From: Rhizobium sp. WYJ-E13
Lineage (GTDB): Bacteria > Pseudomonadota > Alphaproteobacteria > Rhizobiales > Rhizobiaceae
Reading direction: 5' to 3'
Length of the DNA stretch: 64,000 nucleotides
Assembly: GCF_018987265.1 (NCBI RefSeq)
Contig: NZ_CP076854.1
Location: 620,001-684,000, forward strand
Under the pieces are notes generated by a model. The model made no database searches. It saw only the letters and a list, made by a program, of their open reading frames with translations, and had not been told where the DNA came from. Positions 27,761 to 37,896 of the stretch are shown here, in pieces; the stretch's first letter is position 1; each line of letters begins with the position of its first letter. The position numbers were made by a program, and so were the translations under genes.

Positions 27761-29626
27761 ATGCTCCAGCGGACCGCATGCGAACGTTTCCTGACGCCCG
27801 AACAGCTCGGCCGGCGCTCCCGGTTGGTCTGGCTGATATTTGCCGTACTTGCTGCCATCCTGATCGGTACGGCGCTTTACGGCGCCGGCATCTATGGTCG
27901 CCTGCAGGCGATCGCGGCGTTGGAGGAGCAGGGGCAGACAGACGCCAATCTCAAGGTGGCGCTGCTGCGCGCCGTGCTTGAGGGGCCGCGAGCCCTGCCG
28001 CTGCTTCTCGCTGATGATCAACAGGTGCGGGACGCTCTCGCTTCAGGGCAGGGCGAGGCCGTCATGGGGCTTGACCGTAAGCTTCAAAGCCTCGTTGCCG
28101 GCACGCGGGCCTCGGTTCTCTATGTCACCGGCAAGAACGGCATCGCGATCGCGTCCAGCAATTGGCAGGAGCCTCTGAGCTTTGTCGGCAACGACTATTC
28201 CTTCCGTGACTATTTCCGCCGCGCGATGGAAACGGGTACGGCTGAGCATTTCGCGCTCGGCAATGTCAGCAACCGGCCTGGCCTTTATATATCCCGGCGA
28301 GTGGGGGATGATGCGGCTCCGCTCGGCGTGGTCGTCGTTAAAATGGAATTCGATCAGCTGGAATCCGACTGGCGCGATGCAGCCCGGCCGGCCTATGTCA
28401 CTGACGAGCATGGTGTTGTGCTGATTACCAGCCTGCCGTCCTGGCGTTTCATGACGGCCACGCCCTTGCCGCAGGAAAACCTGGCAGCGATCAGGAACAG
28501 CCTGCAATTCGGCGAGGCGCCGCTGTTGCCTCTGCCGATCAATCAACGGCAGGTGCTGCGGCCAGGAGCCGCGATCGTGCATGCCATCCTGCCGGGGGGC
28601 GGCGGGGAAGGCGAGTTCCTGCGATTGCGCACGGAGGTGCCGTCGACGTCCTGGCAACTGGAATATCTCGTACCGACCGAAGTGCCCATTGCCTCTTCGG
28701 TGCGCGAGTGGCGGCTGCTGACACTGGCCGGGCTCCTTCCGGTGCTGGCAATCATGACCTTCCTGCTGCGCCGCCGCCAAATCGTCGTCATGCGTATTGC
28801 AACCGAACGCGCTGCGCGTGAGCTGTTGGAACGCCGGGTGCTGGAGCGGACCGAGGACCTGAGCCGTGCTCGCGACCGGCTGCAGGAGGAGATATCCGAT
28901 CACCGCGCGACTGAGGCAAGGCTGCAGGTGGTGCAGCAGGAACTCGTGCAGGCAAACCGACTGGCGATCCTTGGCCAAGTCGCCGCCGGTGTGGCACACG
29001 AGATCAACCAGCCGGTGGCGACCATCCGCGCCTATGCCGACAATGCCCGCACCTTCCTCAAGCGCCAGCAGCCGCAATCGGCCGACGACAATCTCGATGC
29101 CATTGCCAGCCTGACGGAACGTATCGGCACGATCACCGAGGAACTGAAGGCCTTCGCCCGCAAGGGCCGCACTGCAGCCGAACCGGTGGAACTGCGTGCC
29201 GCGATCGAAGGGGCTGTTGTGCTGCTGCGAAGCCGCTTTGCCGGTCGGCTGGATGCGTTGAATATCAGGCTGCCATCTCCCGATCTGAAGGTGAGCGGAA
29301 ACCGCATTCGCCTGGAGCAGGTGCTGATCAATCTCTTCCAGAATGCGCTGGAAGCGCTTGAGGGCAGGGAGGGAGCAAAGGTAGACATCTTCTGCGACGA
29401 GGCTGACAGCGAGGTGGCCGTGACTGTCGCCGATAACGGCCCCGGCATATCGAAAGACATTCTTGGTTCGCTCTTTTCTCCTTTCAACACCTCGAAGGAA
29501 AAGGGCCTCGGCCTCGGGCTCGTCATCTCCAAGGATATTATTGCCGATTACGGCGGTCGTATCGAGGTCGAGAGCAACGAGAGCGGCACCTGCTTTACCG
29601 TCTATCTGCAGAAAGCACAGGCATGA
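27761..29626 (+). CDS. dctB: C4-dicarboxylate sensor histidine kinase DctB
   Basis: 621 residues from the ATG at 27761. The frame opens 20 codons earlier, but those codons overlap the DctD sites, and 621 fits known rhizobial DctB. Membrane helices lie at about 24-47 and 315-335, enclosing a periplasmic double-PAS (dCache-type) sensor. Then come a coiled coil, the H-box [17 protein letters not shown] with phospho-accepting His near residue 413, and the ATPase boxes ([33 protein letters not shown]). It phosphorylates DctD, whose gene overlaps by four bases. Confidence 0.94.
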   Translation: MLQRTACERFLTPEQLGRRSRLVWLIFAVLAAILIGTALYGAGIYGRLQAIAALEEQGQTDANLKVALLRAVLEGPRALPLLLADDQQVRDALASGQGEAVMGLDRKLQSLVAGTRASVLYVTGKNGIAIASSNWQEPLSFVGNDYSFRDYFRRAMETGTAEHFALGNVSNRPGLYISRRVGDDAAPLGVVVVKMEFDQLESDWRDAARPAYVTDEHGVVLITSLPSWRFMTATPLPQENLAAIRNSLQFGEAPLLPLPINQRQVLRPGAAIVHAILPGGGGEGEFLRLRTEVPSTSWQLEYLVPTEVPIASSVREWRLLTLAGLLPVLAIMTFLLRRRQIVVMRIATERAARELLERRVLERTEDLSRARDRLQEEISDHRATEARLQVVQQELVQANRLAILGQVAAGVAHEINQPVATIRAYADNARTFLKRQQPQSADDNLDAIASLTERIGTITEELKAFARKGRTAAEPVELRAAIEGAVVLLRSRFAGRLDALNIRLPSPDLKVSGNRIRLEQVLINLFQNALEALEGREGAKVDIFCDEADSEVAVTVADNGPGISKDILGSLFSPFNTSKEKGLGLGLVISKDIIADYGGRIEVESNESGTCFTVYLQKAQA

Positions 29627-30990
29627 GTGACATGATCCCGGTCTTCCTTATCGATGACGACAAGGATCTCCTGAAGGCGACGAAGCAGACGCTGGAGCTT
29701 GCCGGCTTTGAAGTCTCGACCTTTTCTGCCGCCTCAGAAGCGCTGAAGGCACTCAGGTCAGAATTTTCCGGGGTCGTGGTCTCGGATATTCGCATGCCGC
29801 ATGTCGACGGGCTGCAGCTCTTCGACCGTATCCGCCGGCTGGATGAGGACCTTCCGGTGATCCTGATCACCGGGCACGGCGATATTCCGATGGCCGTCAA
29901 GGCGATCCAGGACGGAGCCTATGACTTCATCACCAAGCCTTTCGCAGCCGACCGGCTGGTGCAGAGCGTGCATCGGGCAGCGGAAAAGCGCCGGCTGGTG
30001 CTGGACAACCGATCGCTGCGCGAGGCTGCCGAACAGGCGCAGGGCGATCTGCCGCTGATCGGCCAGACGCCGGCCATGGAACGCCTGCGGCGGACACTTC
30101 GGCAAATCGCCGATACCGATGTCGATGTGCTGGTGACCGGCGAAACCGGCAGCGGCAAGGAAGTTGTGGCAAGCCTGCTGCACCGCTGGAGCCGCCGCGC
30201 CAAGGGAAATTTCGTCGCCCTGAACTGCGGCGCCTTGCCGGAAACGGTGATTGAGAGCGAACTCTTCGGCCATGAGGCCGGCGCCTTTACCGGCGCCCAG
30301 AAGAGGCGTGTCGGCCGCATCGAGCATTCGAGCGGCGGAACGCTGTTTCTCGACGAGATCGAAAGCATGCCGGCCTCCGCACAGGTGCAGATGCTGCGCG
30401 TCCTGGAAATGCGTGAAGTCATGCCGCTCGGCACCAACGAGGTGCGGCCCGTCGACCTGCGTGTCGTTGCCGCCGCCAAGATCGATCTTGCCGATCCGCG
30501 CGAGCGCGGCGGTTTTCGCGAGGATCTTTACTATCGCCTCAATGTGGTGACGATCAGCATCCCGCCGCTCCGCGACCGACCAGATGACATCCCGCTTCTT
30601 TTCGCCCATTTCACGGAACGCGCTGCCAACCGCTTTAAGCGCCCCATTCGCTCGGCTTCACCTGAACTTTACTGCGACTTGAAAAGCCATGACTGGCCGG
30701 GCAACGTGCGCGAGCTCTCGCATTTCGCCGAGCGCTTCGTGCTTGGCCTCGAGATCACGCCGGAGGAATCGAAGCAGAACAGGACGGATGACAAAGAGGC
30801 CTCCCTCCCTCTGCCGGCGATGATCGACCGCTACGAGGCCGATATCATTCGCGAGACGCTGACCCGCAACGAGGGGAACGTGCGCCGGACCATCGAGACA
30901 CTCGGGATCCCGCGCAAGACCTTTTATGACAAGCTGCAGCGGCACGGCATCGAGCGGGCCGCTTTCCGCCCTTCGAAGGCGGATAGTTGA
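29623..30990 (+). CDS. dctD: Sigma-54-dependent response regulator DctD
   Basis: 455 residues in three domains. The receiver (about 5-120) has its phospho-acceptor Asp in VVVSDIRMP. The AAA+ domain (about 145-385) has Walker A GETGSGKE and the sigma-54 contact loop GAFTGA near residue 219. The C-terminal Fis-type helix-turn-helix carries [21 protein letters not shown]. It activates dctA from the tandem sites at 27702-27752. Overlaps dctB (ATGA). Confidence 0.95.
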   Translation: MSDMIPVFLIDDDKDLLKATKQTLELAGFEVSTFSAASEALKALRSEFSGVVVSDIRMPHVDGLQLFDRIRRLDEDLPVILITGHGDIPMAVKAIQDGAYDFITKPFAADRLVQSVHRAAEKRRLVLDNRSLREAAEQAQGDLPLIGQTPAMERLRRTLRQIADTDVDVLVTGETGSGKEVVASLLHRWSRRAKGNFVALNCGALPETVIESELFGHEAGAFTGAQKRRVGRIEHSSGGTLFLDEIESMPASAQVQMLRVLEMREVMPLGTNEVRPVDLRVVAAAKIDLADPRERGGFREDLYYRLNVVTISIPPLRDRPDDIPLLFAHFTERAANRFKRPIRSASPELYCDLKSHDWPGNVRELSHFAERFVLGLEITPEESKQNRTDDKEASLPLPAMIDRYEADIIRETLTRNEGNVRRTIETLGIPRKTFYDKLQRHGIERAAFRPSKADS

Positions 30991-31365
30991 GATGACTGGT
31001 TCGAGCATTTGCGGCACCAGGGCATCGTCAATTTCATGCCGGCTATCTCACAACGCTCAGCGATGCCGGCGACAGGATCGGTATCGAATACCGCAAGAGA
31101 GGAAGCCGTGAGACGATCGCTTTCCCGGTCGACTGGATTGTCAATTGCAGGGGCATGGAATGTGCCGGCAGGGTTTTGCCGCTGCGGATCCACTCGGGTT
31201 CGGAATTTCGGTCCACCGGGAGACGCACGCGCTGAATTCAGAAGGCGTGGTGCAATCGAACCTCTATGCAGTGGGCGCATTGACGGCCTGTCAATTCTGG
31301 GAAATTACCGCCGTTCCCGATATCAGGGTCAGGCAGAACAGGTCGCTGCACAGATAATAACGTGA
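30991..31365 (+). pseudogene. Frameshifted C-terminal remnant of an FAD/NAD(P)-binding protein
   Basis: Protein-like sequence continues across all three frames. LRHQGIVNFMPA is in one, LSDAGDRIGIEYRKRG and VDWIVNCRGME in the next, ADPLGFGIS and LYAVGALTACQFWEITAVP in a third, and QAEQVAAQIIT before TGA at 31363-31365 back in the first. Read together this is the C-terminal end of an NAD_binding_9-type flavoprotein, recognised from memory. At least three frameshifts and the missing N-terminus make it dead. It starts immediately after the dctD stop. Confidence 0.6.
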
Positions 31366-31787
31366 GAAAGACCTAAAGCCTCAATCGCATGGGTTGAACC
31401 GCCAGCGTGTTTTCGATCAGGCATTACTTCTCTCGCTGAGGTCTCCTGGAGCCACATCTCAAATGCGGACGGCGAGGAATCCTCGCTCCAGCGAATCACG
31501 CAGCCCTCACGGCATCAGCACATGTTCACGTCATTGGCGTGAAGGTGCGCGGCGCTCTCATCAAAACCGCGCGCGAATGATACTCCCGGCGCTGTCGCAA
31601 AGCTATAGAGATGGTCAATTTTCGAGGATCAATTCGGTGGGTTGCGTGCACTTTTTTGTGTAGCGATGCCGGAATGCCAGCCATGTCTTATTTCCGCCTC
31701 TGAGGATCTTGATCTTTCAAAACATTGGCGCACCATCTTACTTAGCGAAGGCGAAAATCGCTGAGGCAGACCTTTATAGGAGGGCCT
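31366..31787. other. Intergenic region upstream of prkA
   Basis: About 420 bases without a convincing gene. It should carry the promoter of the prkA operon. I looked for a sigma-54 element because the enterobacterial homologue yeaG is nitrogen-regulated; TTGGCGC near 31724 lacks a correctly spaced TTGC partner. AGGAGG lies right before the prkA start. Confidence 0.4.
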
Positions 31788-33731
31788 ATGCTGAACAACT
31801 CCCTATTTGATGCGTTCACCCGTAACTACGAGTCTCGCCGCGAGACGGATATGTCTATCGCGGAATATCTTGCTTTGTGCAAGGAGGATCCGATGGCCTA
31901 TGCCAATGCCACCGAGCGGCTGCTGGCGGCAATCGGCGAACCTGAGATCGTCGATACAGCCAAGGATTCGCGGCGCGGTCGGGTGTTCATGAACAGAACC
32001 ATCCGAACCTACCCGGCCTTCTCAGGTTTTTTCGGTATGGAAGAGACGATCGAGCGCATCGTTTCCTTTTTCCGGCATGCGGCCCAAGGCCTCGAAGAGC
32101 GTAAGCAGATCCTCTACCTGCTCGGCCCGGTCGGCGGTGGTAAGTCCTCGCTTGCGGAGCGCTTGAAGCAGCTGATGGAGGTCAATCCGATCTATGTGCT
32201 GAAGGCCGGCGACGACTTGAGCCCGGTCTTTGAAAGCCCTCTTAACCTCTTCGATCCCTTGACCATGGGGCCGTTGCTGCTTGAGCAATACGGCATTCCG
32301 ACCCGCCGCCTCACCGGCCTGATGAGCCCGTGGTGCCTCAAGCGCCTTGATGAATTCGACGGCGATATCTCACGCTTCCGCGTGGTGAGAATCCAACCAT
32401 CGAGACTGCGCCAGATCGCGATTTCCAAGACCGAACCGGGCGACGAGAACAACCAGGATGTCTCATCGCTGGTCGGCAAGGTCGATATTCGCAAGCTCGA
32501 GCACTATTCGCAGAGCGATCCCGATGCCTACAGCTATTCCGGTGGTCTCAACCGCGCCAACCAGGGCGTGCTGGAATTCGTCGAGATGTTCAAGGCGCCG
32601 ATCAAGATGCTGCATCCGCTGCTGACGGCGACTCAGGAAGGCAACTATATGGGCACCGAGAATATCGGTGCGATCCCCTTTTCGGGTATCATCCTTGCCC
32701 ATTCGAACGAAGCGGAATGGCAAAGCTTCAAGGCCAACAGGAACAATGAAGCCTTTATCGACCGTATCTGCGTCATCAAGGTTCCCTATTGCCTCAGGGT
32801 CACGGAGGAACAAAAGATCTATGAAAAGCTGATCGAAGGATCGGAACTTGCGAATGCGGCCTGCGCGCCGGCAACACTGGAAATGCTGGCTCGCTTCTCC
32901 GTCCTGTCACGGCTTCGCAAGCATGAGAATTCCAATCTCTTCTCCAAGATGCGCGCCTATGACGGCGAAAGTCTGAAGGAAACCGATCCGCGCGCCAGGA
33001 GCGTGCAGGAATATCGCGATGCCGCTGGCGTCGATGAAGGCATGGACGGAATATCGACACGTTTCGCGTTCAAGGTTCTTGCGTCGACCTTCAACCACGA
33101 CGCGACGGATATCGGCGCCGATCCCGTTCATCTGATGTATGACCTGGAACAGGCCATCCGCCGCGAGCAGTTTTCCGAGGAGACGGAAAAACGCTACATG
33201 GAGTTTATCAAGGCGGAGTTGGCGCCGCGTTATGCGGAATTCATTGGCAACGAGATCCAGAAGGCCTATCTGGAATCCTACTCCGACTACGGCCAGAACC
33301 TGTTCGACCGTTATGTGGATTATGCCGATGCCTGGATCGAAGACGTCGATTTCAAGGACCCGGATACCGGTCAGATGCTCGACCGCGAACTTCTGAACCA
33401 GGAACTGACGAAGATCGAAAAGCCTGCGGGCATCGCCAATCCCAAGGATTTCCGCAACGAGATCGTCAAGTTTTCGCTCAGGTCGCGTGCTGCCAATGGC
33501 GGCAAGAATCCTTCCTGGACGAGTTACGAAAAGATCCGGGAGGTGATTGAAAAGCGGATGTTCTCGCAGGTCGAGGATCTTCTGCCGGTCATCTCATTCG
33601 GATCGAAGAAGGATAGTGAGACCGAAAAGAAACACAGCGAATTCGTCTCGCGCATGGTGGCGCGGGGCTACACGGAACGGCAGGTTCGCCGGCTGGTGGA
33701 ATGGTACATGCGCGTCAAGCAGGCGAGTTAG
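31788..33731 (+). CDS. prkA: PrkA-family serine protein kinase / AAA protein
   Basis: 647 residues, the normal PrkA/YeaG length. The N-terminal AAA domain has the P-loop LLGPVGGGKSSL at about 110-120 and the following ILAHSNEAEW segment. The C-terminal kinase-like domain includes FINRIC-type and EVLLPVISFGSK-like regions (here VEDLLPVISFGSKKDSE). First gene of the conserved prkA-yeaH-spoVR triad, linked to stationary phase and nutrient stress in other bacteria. AGGAGG precedes the ATG. Confidence 0.94.
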   Translation: MLNNSLFDAFTRNYESRRETDMSIAEYLALCKEDPMAYANATERLLAAIGEPEIVDTAKDSRRGRVFMNRTIRTYPAFSGFFGMEETIERIVSFFRHAAQGLEERKQILYLLGPVGGGKSSLAERLKQLMEVNPIYVLKAGDDLSPVFESPLNLFDPLTMGPLLLEQYGIPTRRLTGLMSPWCLKRLDEFDGDISRFRVVRIQPSRLRQIAISKTEPGDENNQDVSSLVGKVDIRKLEHYSQSDPDAYSYSGGLNRANQGVLEFVEMFKAPIKMLHPLLTATQEGNYMGTENIGAIPFSGIILAHSNEAEWQSFKANRNNEAFIDRICVIKVPYCLRVTEEQKIYEKLIEGSELANAACAPATLEMLARFSVLSRLRKHENSNLFSKMRAYDGESLKETDPRARSVQEYRDAAGVDEGMDGISTRFAFKVLASTFNHDATDIGADPVHLMYDLEQAIRREQFSEETEKRYMEFIKAELAPRYAEFIGNEIQKAYLESYSDYGQNLFDRYVDYADAWIEDVDFKDPDTGQMLDRELLNQELTKIEKPAGIANPKDFRNEIVKFSLRSRAANGGKNPSWTSYEKIREVIEKRMFSQVEDLLPVISFGSKKDSETEKKHSEFVSRMVARGYTERQVRRLVEWYMRVKQAS

Positions 33732-33768
33732 GTAGGCTGTCCGAGCGAGTACCCATGTAGGAGCAAAC

Positions 33769-35046
33769 ATGCACATCATAGACCGGCGGCTTAATCCGCG
33801 CGGTAAAAGTTTGGAAAATCGACAAAGGTTTCTACGGCGTGCCAAGGACGCCGTGGAGCAGGCGGTGAAACAATCTTTGCAGAACCGCTCCATCCGCGAT
33901 GTGCTTGATGGCGGCGAAGTCACTCTTCCGATCGGCGGCATGGCCGAACCGGGCTTCCACCGGGGTGGAGGCGGAATTCAGGACCGCATCCTTCCAGGCA
34001 ATCAGGAATTCGTCGAGGGCGATTTTATCAAGCGGCCACCGGCATCGGGCCGTGGCCGGTCGAAGGAGGCAGGAGAGGGCGATGGCGAGGACGGCTTCCG
34101 TTTCGTGCTCACGCGGAAGGAATTTCTCAATATCTTCCTCGAAGATCTGGAGTTGCCCGACCTCGCCAAACGCAAGCTGAGCGAGACCGAGGAGGTGACG
34201 CCGCAACGGGCCGGCTTCTCCGTTTCCGGCTCCCCCTCTAACATCGCCGTTGGACGCACGACCCGCCTTGCCATGATGCGGCGTCTTGCGCTTCACCGCC
34301 CGAAAGCGGAGGAAATCGAAGCGCTTCAGAAGCAGATCGACGAATGCGACAGCGAGGAAGAGCGCCTGCTTCTTGAGGAGGAACTGAGGACGCTGACGAC
34401 CAAGAGCAGGCGCATTCCCTATATCGATCCTCTCGACGTGCGCTACCGGCGCTTCGAAAACACGCCGAAACCTGTCGTCAAGGCGGTGATGTTCTGCCTC
34501 ATGGACGTTTCCGGCTCCATGAGCGAACATATGAAGGATCTCGCCAAGCGCTTTTATCTGCTGCTCTATCTCTTCCTGTCGCAACGCTATGAAAAGGTCG
34601 AGATCGTCTTCATCCGCCATACGGAGAAGGCGGAGGAGGTCGACGAGGAGACCTTCTTCTACAGCCCGGCGACAGGCGGAACCCTGGTCTCCAGCGCGCT
34701 GGCCGCCATGCGTTCGATCGTTGCCGCGCGCTTCGATCCGACGGAATGGAACATCTATGCGGCCCAGGCTTCGGATGGCGACAATTCCTATTCCGACGGC
34801 ACTTTGACCGGCCGGCTGCTTCAGCAGGAGATCCTGCCGGTCTGCCAGTATTTCGCCTATATCGAGGTTGGAGAGGAAGGCGGGGACTCTTCGATCTCCC
34901 GGTCACCGCTCTGGACGCTTTATGATGAGATCCGCTCTGAGGCACTTCCCCTTGCGATGCGCAAGGTCTGCCGCAGGAACGAGATATTTCCAGTCTTCCA
35001 TGACTTGTTTCAGAAGAAGAGCGCCAAGGCGGGAGCAGCACCATGA
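33769..35046 (+). CDS. YeaH/YhbH family protein (DUF444)
   Basis: 425 residues. The N-terminal part is basic and glycine-rich (GGGGIQDRILPGNQEFVEGD). The C-terminal half is a von Willebrand A-like fold with the metal-site motif CLMDVSGSMSEHMKD near residue 242. It acts with PrkA and SpoVR in the same stress response; biochemical role unresolved. The stop overlaps the spoVR-like start (ATGA). Confidence 0.94.
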   Translation: MHIIDRRLNPRGKSLENRQRFLRRAKDAVEQAVKQSLQNRSIRDVLDGGEVTLPIGGMAEPGFHRGGGGIQDRILPGNQEFVEGDFIKRPPASGRGRSKEAGEGDGEDGFRFVLTRKEFLNIFLEDLELPDLAKRKLSETEEVTPQRAGFSVSGSPSNIAVGRTTRLAMMRRLALHRPKAEEIEALQKQIDECDSEEERLLLEEELRTLTTKSRRIPYIDPLDVRYRRFENTPKPVVKAVMFCLMDVSGSMSEHMKDLAKRFYLLLYLFLSQRYEKVEIVFIRHTEKAEEVDEETFFYSPATGGTLVSSALAAMRSIVAARFDPTEWNIYAAQASDGDNSYSDGTLTGRLLQQEILPVCQYFAYIEVGEEGGDSSISRSPLWTLYDEIRSEALPLAMRKVCRRNEIFPVFHDLFQKKSAKAGAAP

Positions 35047-36608
35047 AAGCCAGCGCAGGGCATAAGGGAAAGCTGCTGTTTGAAGGCGCTGATTGGGATT
35101 TCCCGGCCTTGCAGCGCATTCACGATGCCTGCGAGGAGATCGCGCTTGGGGAACTGGGACTGGATGTCTATCCGAACCAGATCGAGGTCATCACGTCCGA
35201 ACAGATGCTCGATGCCTATTCTTCGACCGGCATGCCGCTCTTCTATCGCCACTGGTCCTTCGGCAAGCACTTTGCCCACCACGAAGCATTCTACCGCCGC
35301 GGGATGCGCGACCTCGCCTATGAGATCGTCATCAACAGCTCGCCCTGCATCTCCTACCTTATGGAGGAGAATACAGCGACCATGCAGACGCTGGTCATTG
35401 CGCATGCGGCCTTCGGCCACAACCACTTCTTCAAGAACAACTATCTTTTCAAGCTGTGGACCGATGCCGAGGGCATCCTCGATTATCTCGACTTCGCCAA
35501 GGGTTATATTTCCCGCTGCGAGGAACGCTATGGAGAGGTAGCCGTCGAGCGAACGTTGGATGCCGCCCATGCGCTGATGTCGCACGGCGTACACCGCTAT
35601 GCCGGCAAGACGCAGGTGGACTTGAGGCAGGAGGAAAAGCGGCAGCAGGAACGCCGCGCCCATGAAGAGAAGATCTTCAACGATCTCTGGCGGACGGTGC
35701 CTGTCGGTCAGAAGCGCAACAAGTCGGACCGCGATCTGGAGCACAGACGAGCCGCACTCGGTTTACCGCAGGACAATATCCTCTACTTTCTCGAAAAATC
35801 GGCGCCCCGGCTCCATTCCTGGCAGCGCGAGATATTGCGCATCGTCCGCCACGTCGCCCAGTATTTTCATCCCCAGCGCCAGACCAAGGTGATGAACGAG
35901 GGAACCGCCACCTACGTCCACTATAACATCATGAAGCGTCTGCATGAGCGCGGACAGATCAGCGACGGCAGCTATTTCGAGTTTCTGAAATCGCACACGA
36001 ATGTCGTTTTCCAGCCCATGTTCGACGACCGTCGCTTTTCCGGCTTCAATCCCTATGCGCTCGGTTTTGCGATGATGCAGGATATCGAACGCATCGTGAA
36101 GGAGCCGACAGACGAGGATCGCGAGTGGTTTCCTGATATCGCCGGACGAGGCGATGCCATGGCTGTCCTGCGCGATATCTGGGCCAATTACCGCGACGAG
36201 AGTTTCGTCAGCCAGTTCCTTAGCCCCCGCCTCATGCGGCAGTGGCGCATGTTCCAGCTCCACGACGATCCGGAGATTGAGGAGGGTATTCTGGTTTCGG
36301 CAATCCATGACGAGCGCGGTTATCGGCGCATCCGCCGGCAGCTCTCACGCGACTACGACATAGGTCATACCGATCCGGCGATTGAGATCATCGATGTCGA
36401 CCTCGCCGGCGACCGCAGACTGCTGCTGCAGCACCGGGCCACCAATGACGAGTTCCTGGAAGAGGACGACCTGAAGCTCGTTCTGCAGCACCTTGCCGAT
36501 CTCTGGAGCTATGACGTTCTTCTGGAAGAGCTCGACAGCAAGGACAGTATCGTGCGGAAGCATGTCGCCCATGCGCGTAGCTTTTCGCGACAAAGCGAAT
36601 TCGCCTGA
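35043..36608 (+). CDS. SpoVR family protein
   Basis: 521 residues, the typical SpoVR/YcgB size. Characteristic regions are YPNQIEVITSEQMLDAY near the N-terminus, a histidine-rich centre (GHNHFFKNNYLFK; RHVAQYFHPQRQTKVMNEG; ATYVHYNIM) and the C-terminal DYDIGHTDPAIEIIDVDL. Third gene of the PrkA triad, translationally coupled to yeaH. Despite its name it is widespread in non-sporulating bacteria; function unknown. Confidence 0.94.
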   Translation: MKASAGHKGKLLFEGADWDFPALQRIHDACEEIALGELGLDVYPNQIEVITSEQMLDAYSSTGMPLFYRHWSFGKHFAHHEAFYRRGMRDLAYEIVINSSPCISYLMEENTATMQTLVIAHAAFGHNHFFKNNYLFKLWTDAEGILDYLDFAKGYISRCEERYGEVAVERTLDAAHALMSHGVHRYAGKTQVDLRQEEKRQQERRAHEEKIFNDLWRTVPVGQKRNKSDRDLEHRRAALGLPQDNILYFLEKSAPRLHSWQREILRIVRHVAQYFHPQRQTKVMNEGTATYVHYNIMKRLHERGQISDGSYFEFLKSHTNVVFQPMFDDRRFSGFNPYALGFAMMQDIERIVKEPTDEDREWFPDIAGRGDAMAVLRDIWANYRDESFVSQFLSPRLMRQWRMFQLHDDPEIEEGILVSAIHDERGYRRIRRQLSRDYDIGHTDPAIEIIDVDLAGDRRLLLQHRATNDEFLEEDDLKLVLQHLADLWSYDVLLEELDSKDSIVRKHVAHARSFSRQSEFA

Positions 36609-36731
36609 GCGGGCGGGATCCTGTCTGCATTCAAGAGACGTGATTCTTCAAACGTGATTGGACAGGCGACGCAGTTGGGATCAACCTTCTGGTGGGGGCG
36701 TGCAGTCTATTATTCCCAATAGGAGGCCGCT

Positions 36732-37163
36732 ATGGAACAATACGCAGTCGATCAGCTCAAAGCTATAGCCAGGGTCAGCCGCACCACTCCGCAACTGTCT
36801 CGCGCCGAGCGCCTGGACCGGTGGGCGGAGCTCCTGGAAAGCGATCCCGCGCGTTCGCTCGTTACCCTTCGGGAAACCGAATATCTGCCCCGTGACCAGC
36901 GGGTGATGATGAGGATCGCCGGGTCGCCCATATCCGTAGCCTATGCCGATCCGGTTCTGCGTGCCGCAGGTCTCGAGGGTGATACCTATGGGGACGCCCA
37001 GAGCTTTTTCGATCTCAACGATCGACAGCTGCACGGGCTCGTCTGCTCCTGCCATTTTGGAGCACAGGTCGATGCAGGTGTCGTCGCCCGCCATCTGAGG
37101 GCAGCCGCCATGCCAGGTGTGAAGGGTATCCTGGCACGCATGCGGCTGCTTTTCACGCGATAG
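36732..37163 (+). CDS. Hypothetical protein
   Basis: 143 residues, soluble, with a perfect AGGAGG seven bases before the ATG, so it is very probably expressed. It contains a predicted helical N-terminus (LSRAERLDRWAELLE), a central acidic part and two cysteines in GLVCSCHFGAQVDAG. I do not recognise the family. It follows spoVR by 120 bases and may share its regulation. Confidence 0.7.
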   Translation: MEQYAVDQLKAIARVSRTTPQLSRAERLDRWAELLESDPARSLVTLRETEYLPRDQRVMMRIAGSPISVAYADPVLRAAGLEGDTYGDAQSFFDLNDRQLHGLVCSCHFGAQVDAGVVARHLRAAAMPGVKGILARMRLLFTR

Positions 37164-37232
37164 GCTGCGGCCATACAATTTTGGCGACTAGAGACCGGGC
37201 AGCGGAACCGGGCTGGTGAAGTGCGGCACGTC

Positions 37233-37655
37233 TTAGCCGCGTTTCACCTGCGGCCGGGCGGCAAGCTGCAGATACCAGTGGCGGACATTCGGGACGTCGC
37301 TGAGGTCGATCTTGCGGCGCATAAAGCGCGAAACCCAGGGCCAGACGGCCATATCGGCGATGGAATAGTCGCCAACGAGATACTACCGGCCCTGGAGTCG
37401 TGTATCGAGTCTCTCATAAAGCCTGATAGTGTCCCTGCGGAAAAGCGCCTCTGCAAAGGGTGCGCAGCTTTCATTATAGGTCAGGAAATAACGCGCATGG
37501 CCGAGCGTCACCCGAACCTGTCCATCTGCCACATCAGCCGTTCGATGGTGTGATGGCGGGCAGCGCCGTCGTTCGGCAGGAATCGGCCGTTTTTCGGCGA
37601 GATAGAGAAGAACAGCTCCAGGCTGGGCAAGCGTGATGCCAGGCATGGCAATCAT
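37233..37655 (-). pseudogene. Broken glutathione S-transferase gene (N-terminus missing)
   Basis: Minus-strand protein sequence reads GAVLLYLAEK, then in another frame NGRFLPNDGAARHHTIERLM, then in the first frame VTLGHARYFLTYNE and LYERLDTRLQGR. An in-frame TAG at 37383-37385 sits where GREYLVGDYS would be expected. After it YLVGDYSIADMAVWPWVSRF continues to TAA at 37233. That is the C-terminal two-thirds of a YfcG/GstB-like transferase with two compensating frameshifts and one nonsense change. The thioredoxin-fold N-terminus is absent. Confidence 0.75.
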
Positions 37656-37872
37656 CGGCTCCCCCGATACCGTGCTGCGCGCACTGGAGGCCTATGAGAG
37701 GGCCAGTGTCGAAACTTTCATTCTTTCCGGCATGCCACTGCTTGAGGAAGCCGATCGTTTCGGCGAAAAGGTTTTGCCGCGTCTCGACGTCAGCAGGGAA
37801 GTGTCAAAGGCGCGCAATTACACCTGGTCGACGCTCTTCGATCGCGACCTGTCGACCGTCAAGAGCGGCTGA
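37640..37872 (+). pseudogene. C-terminal fragment of an SsuD-like FMN monooxygenase gene
   Basis: About 76 residues matching the end of luciferase-like alkanesulfonate monooxygenases: IIGSPDTVLRALEAYE, then TFILSGMPLLEEADRFGEKV and a tail to TGA at 37872. Roughly 300 N-terminal residues are missing. Its 5' edge meets the 5' edge of the GST fragment within about 15 bases, so one recombination event seems to have cut both genes. Confidence 0.7.
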
Positions 37873-37896
37873 CAACACGGCAAGAAAGCATGTTCA

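Noticed and set aside
31720..31740. Sigma-54 element before prkA
   Set aside because: TTGGCGC is present, but the -12 partner is TTAC at a wrong distance.
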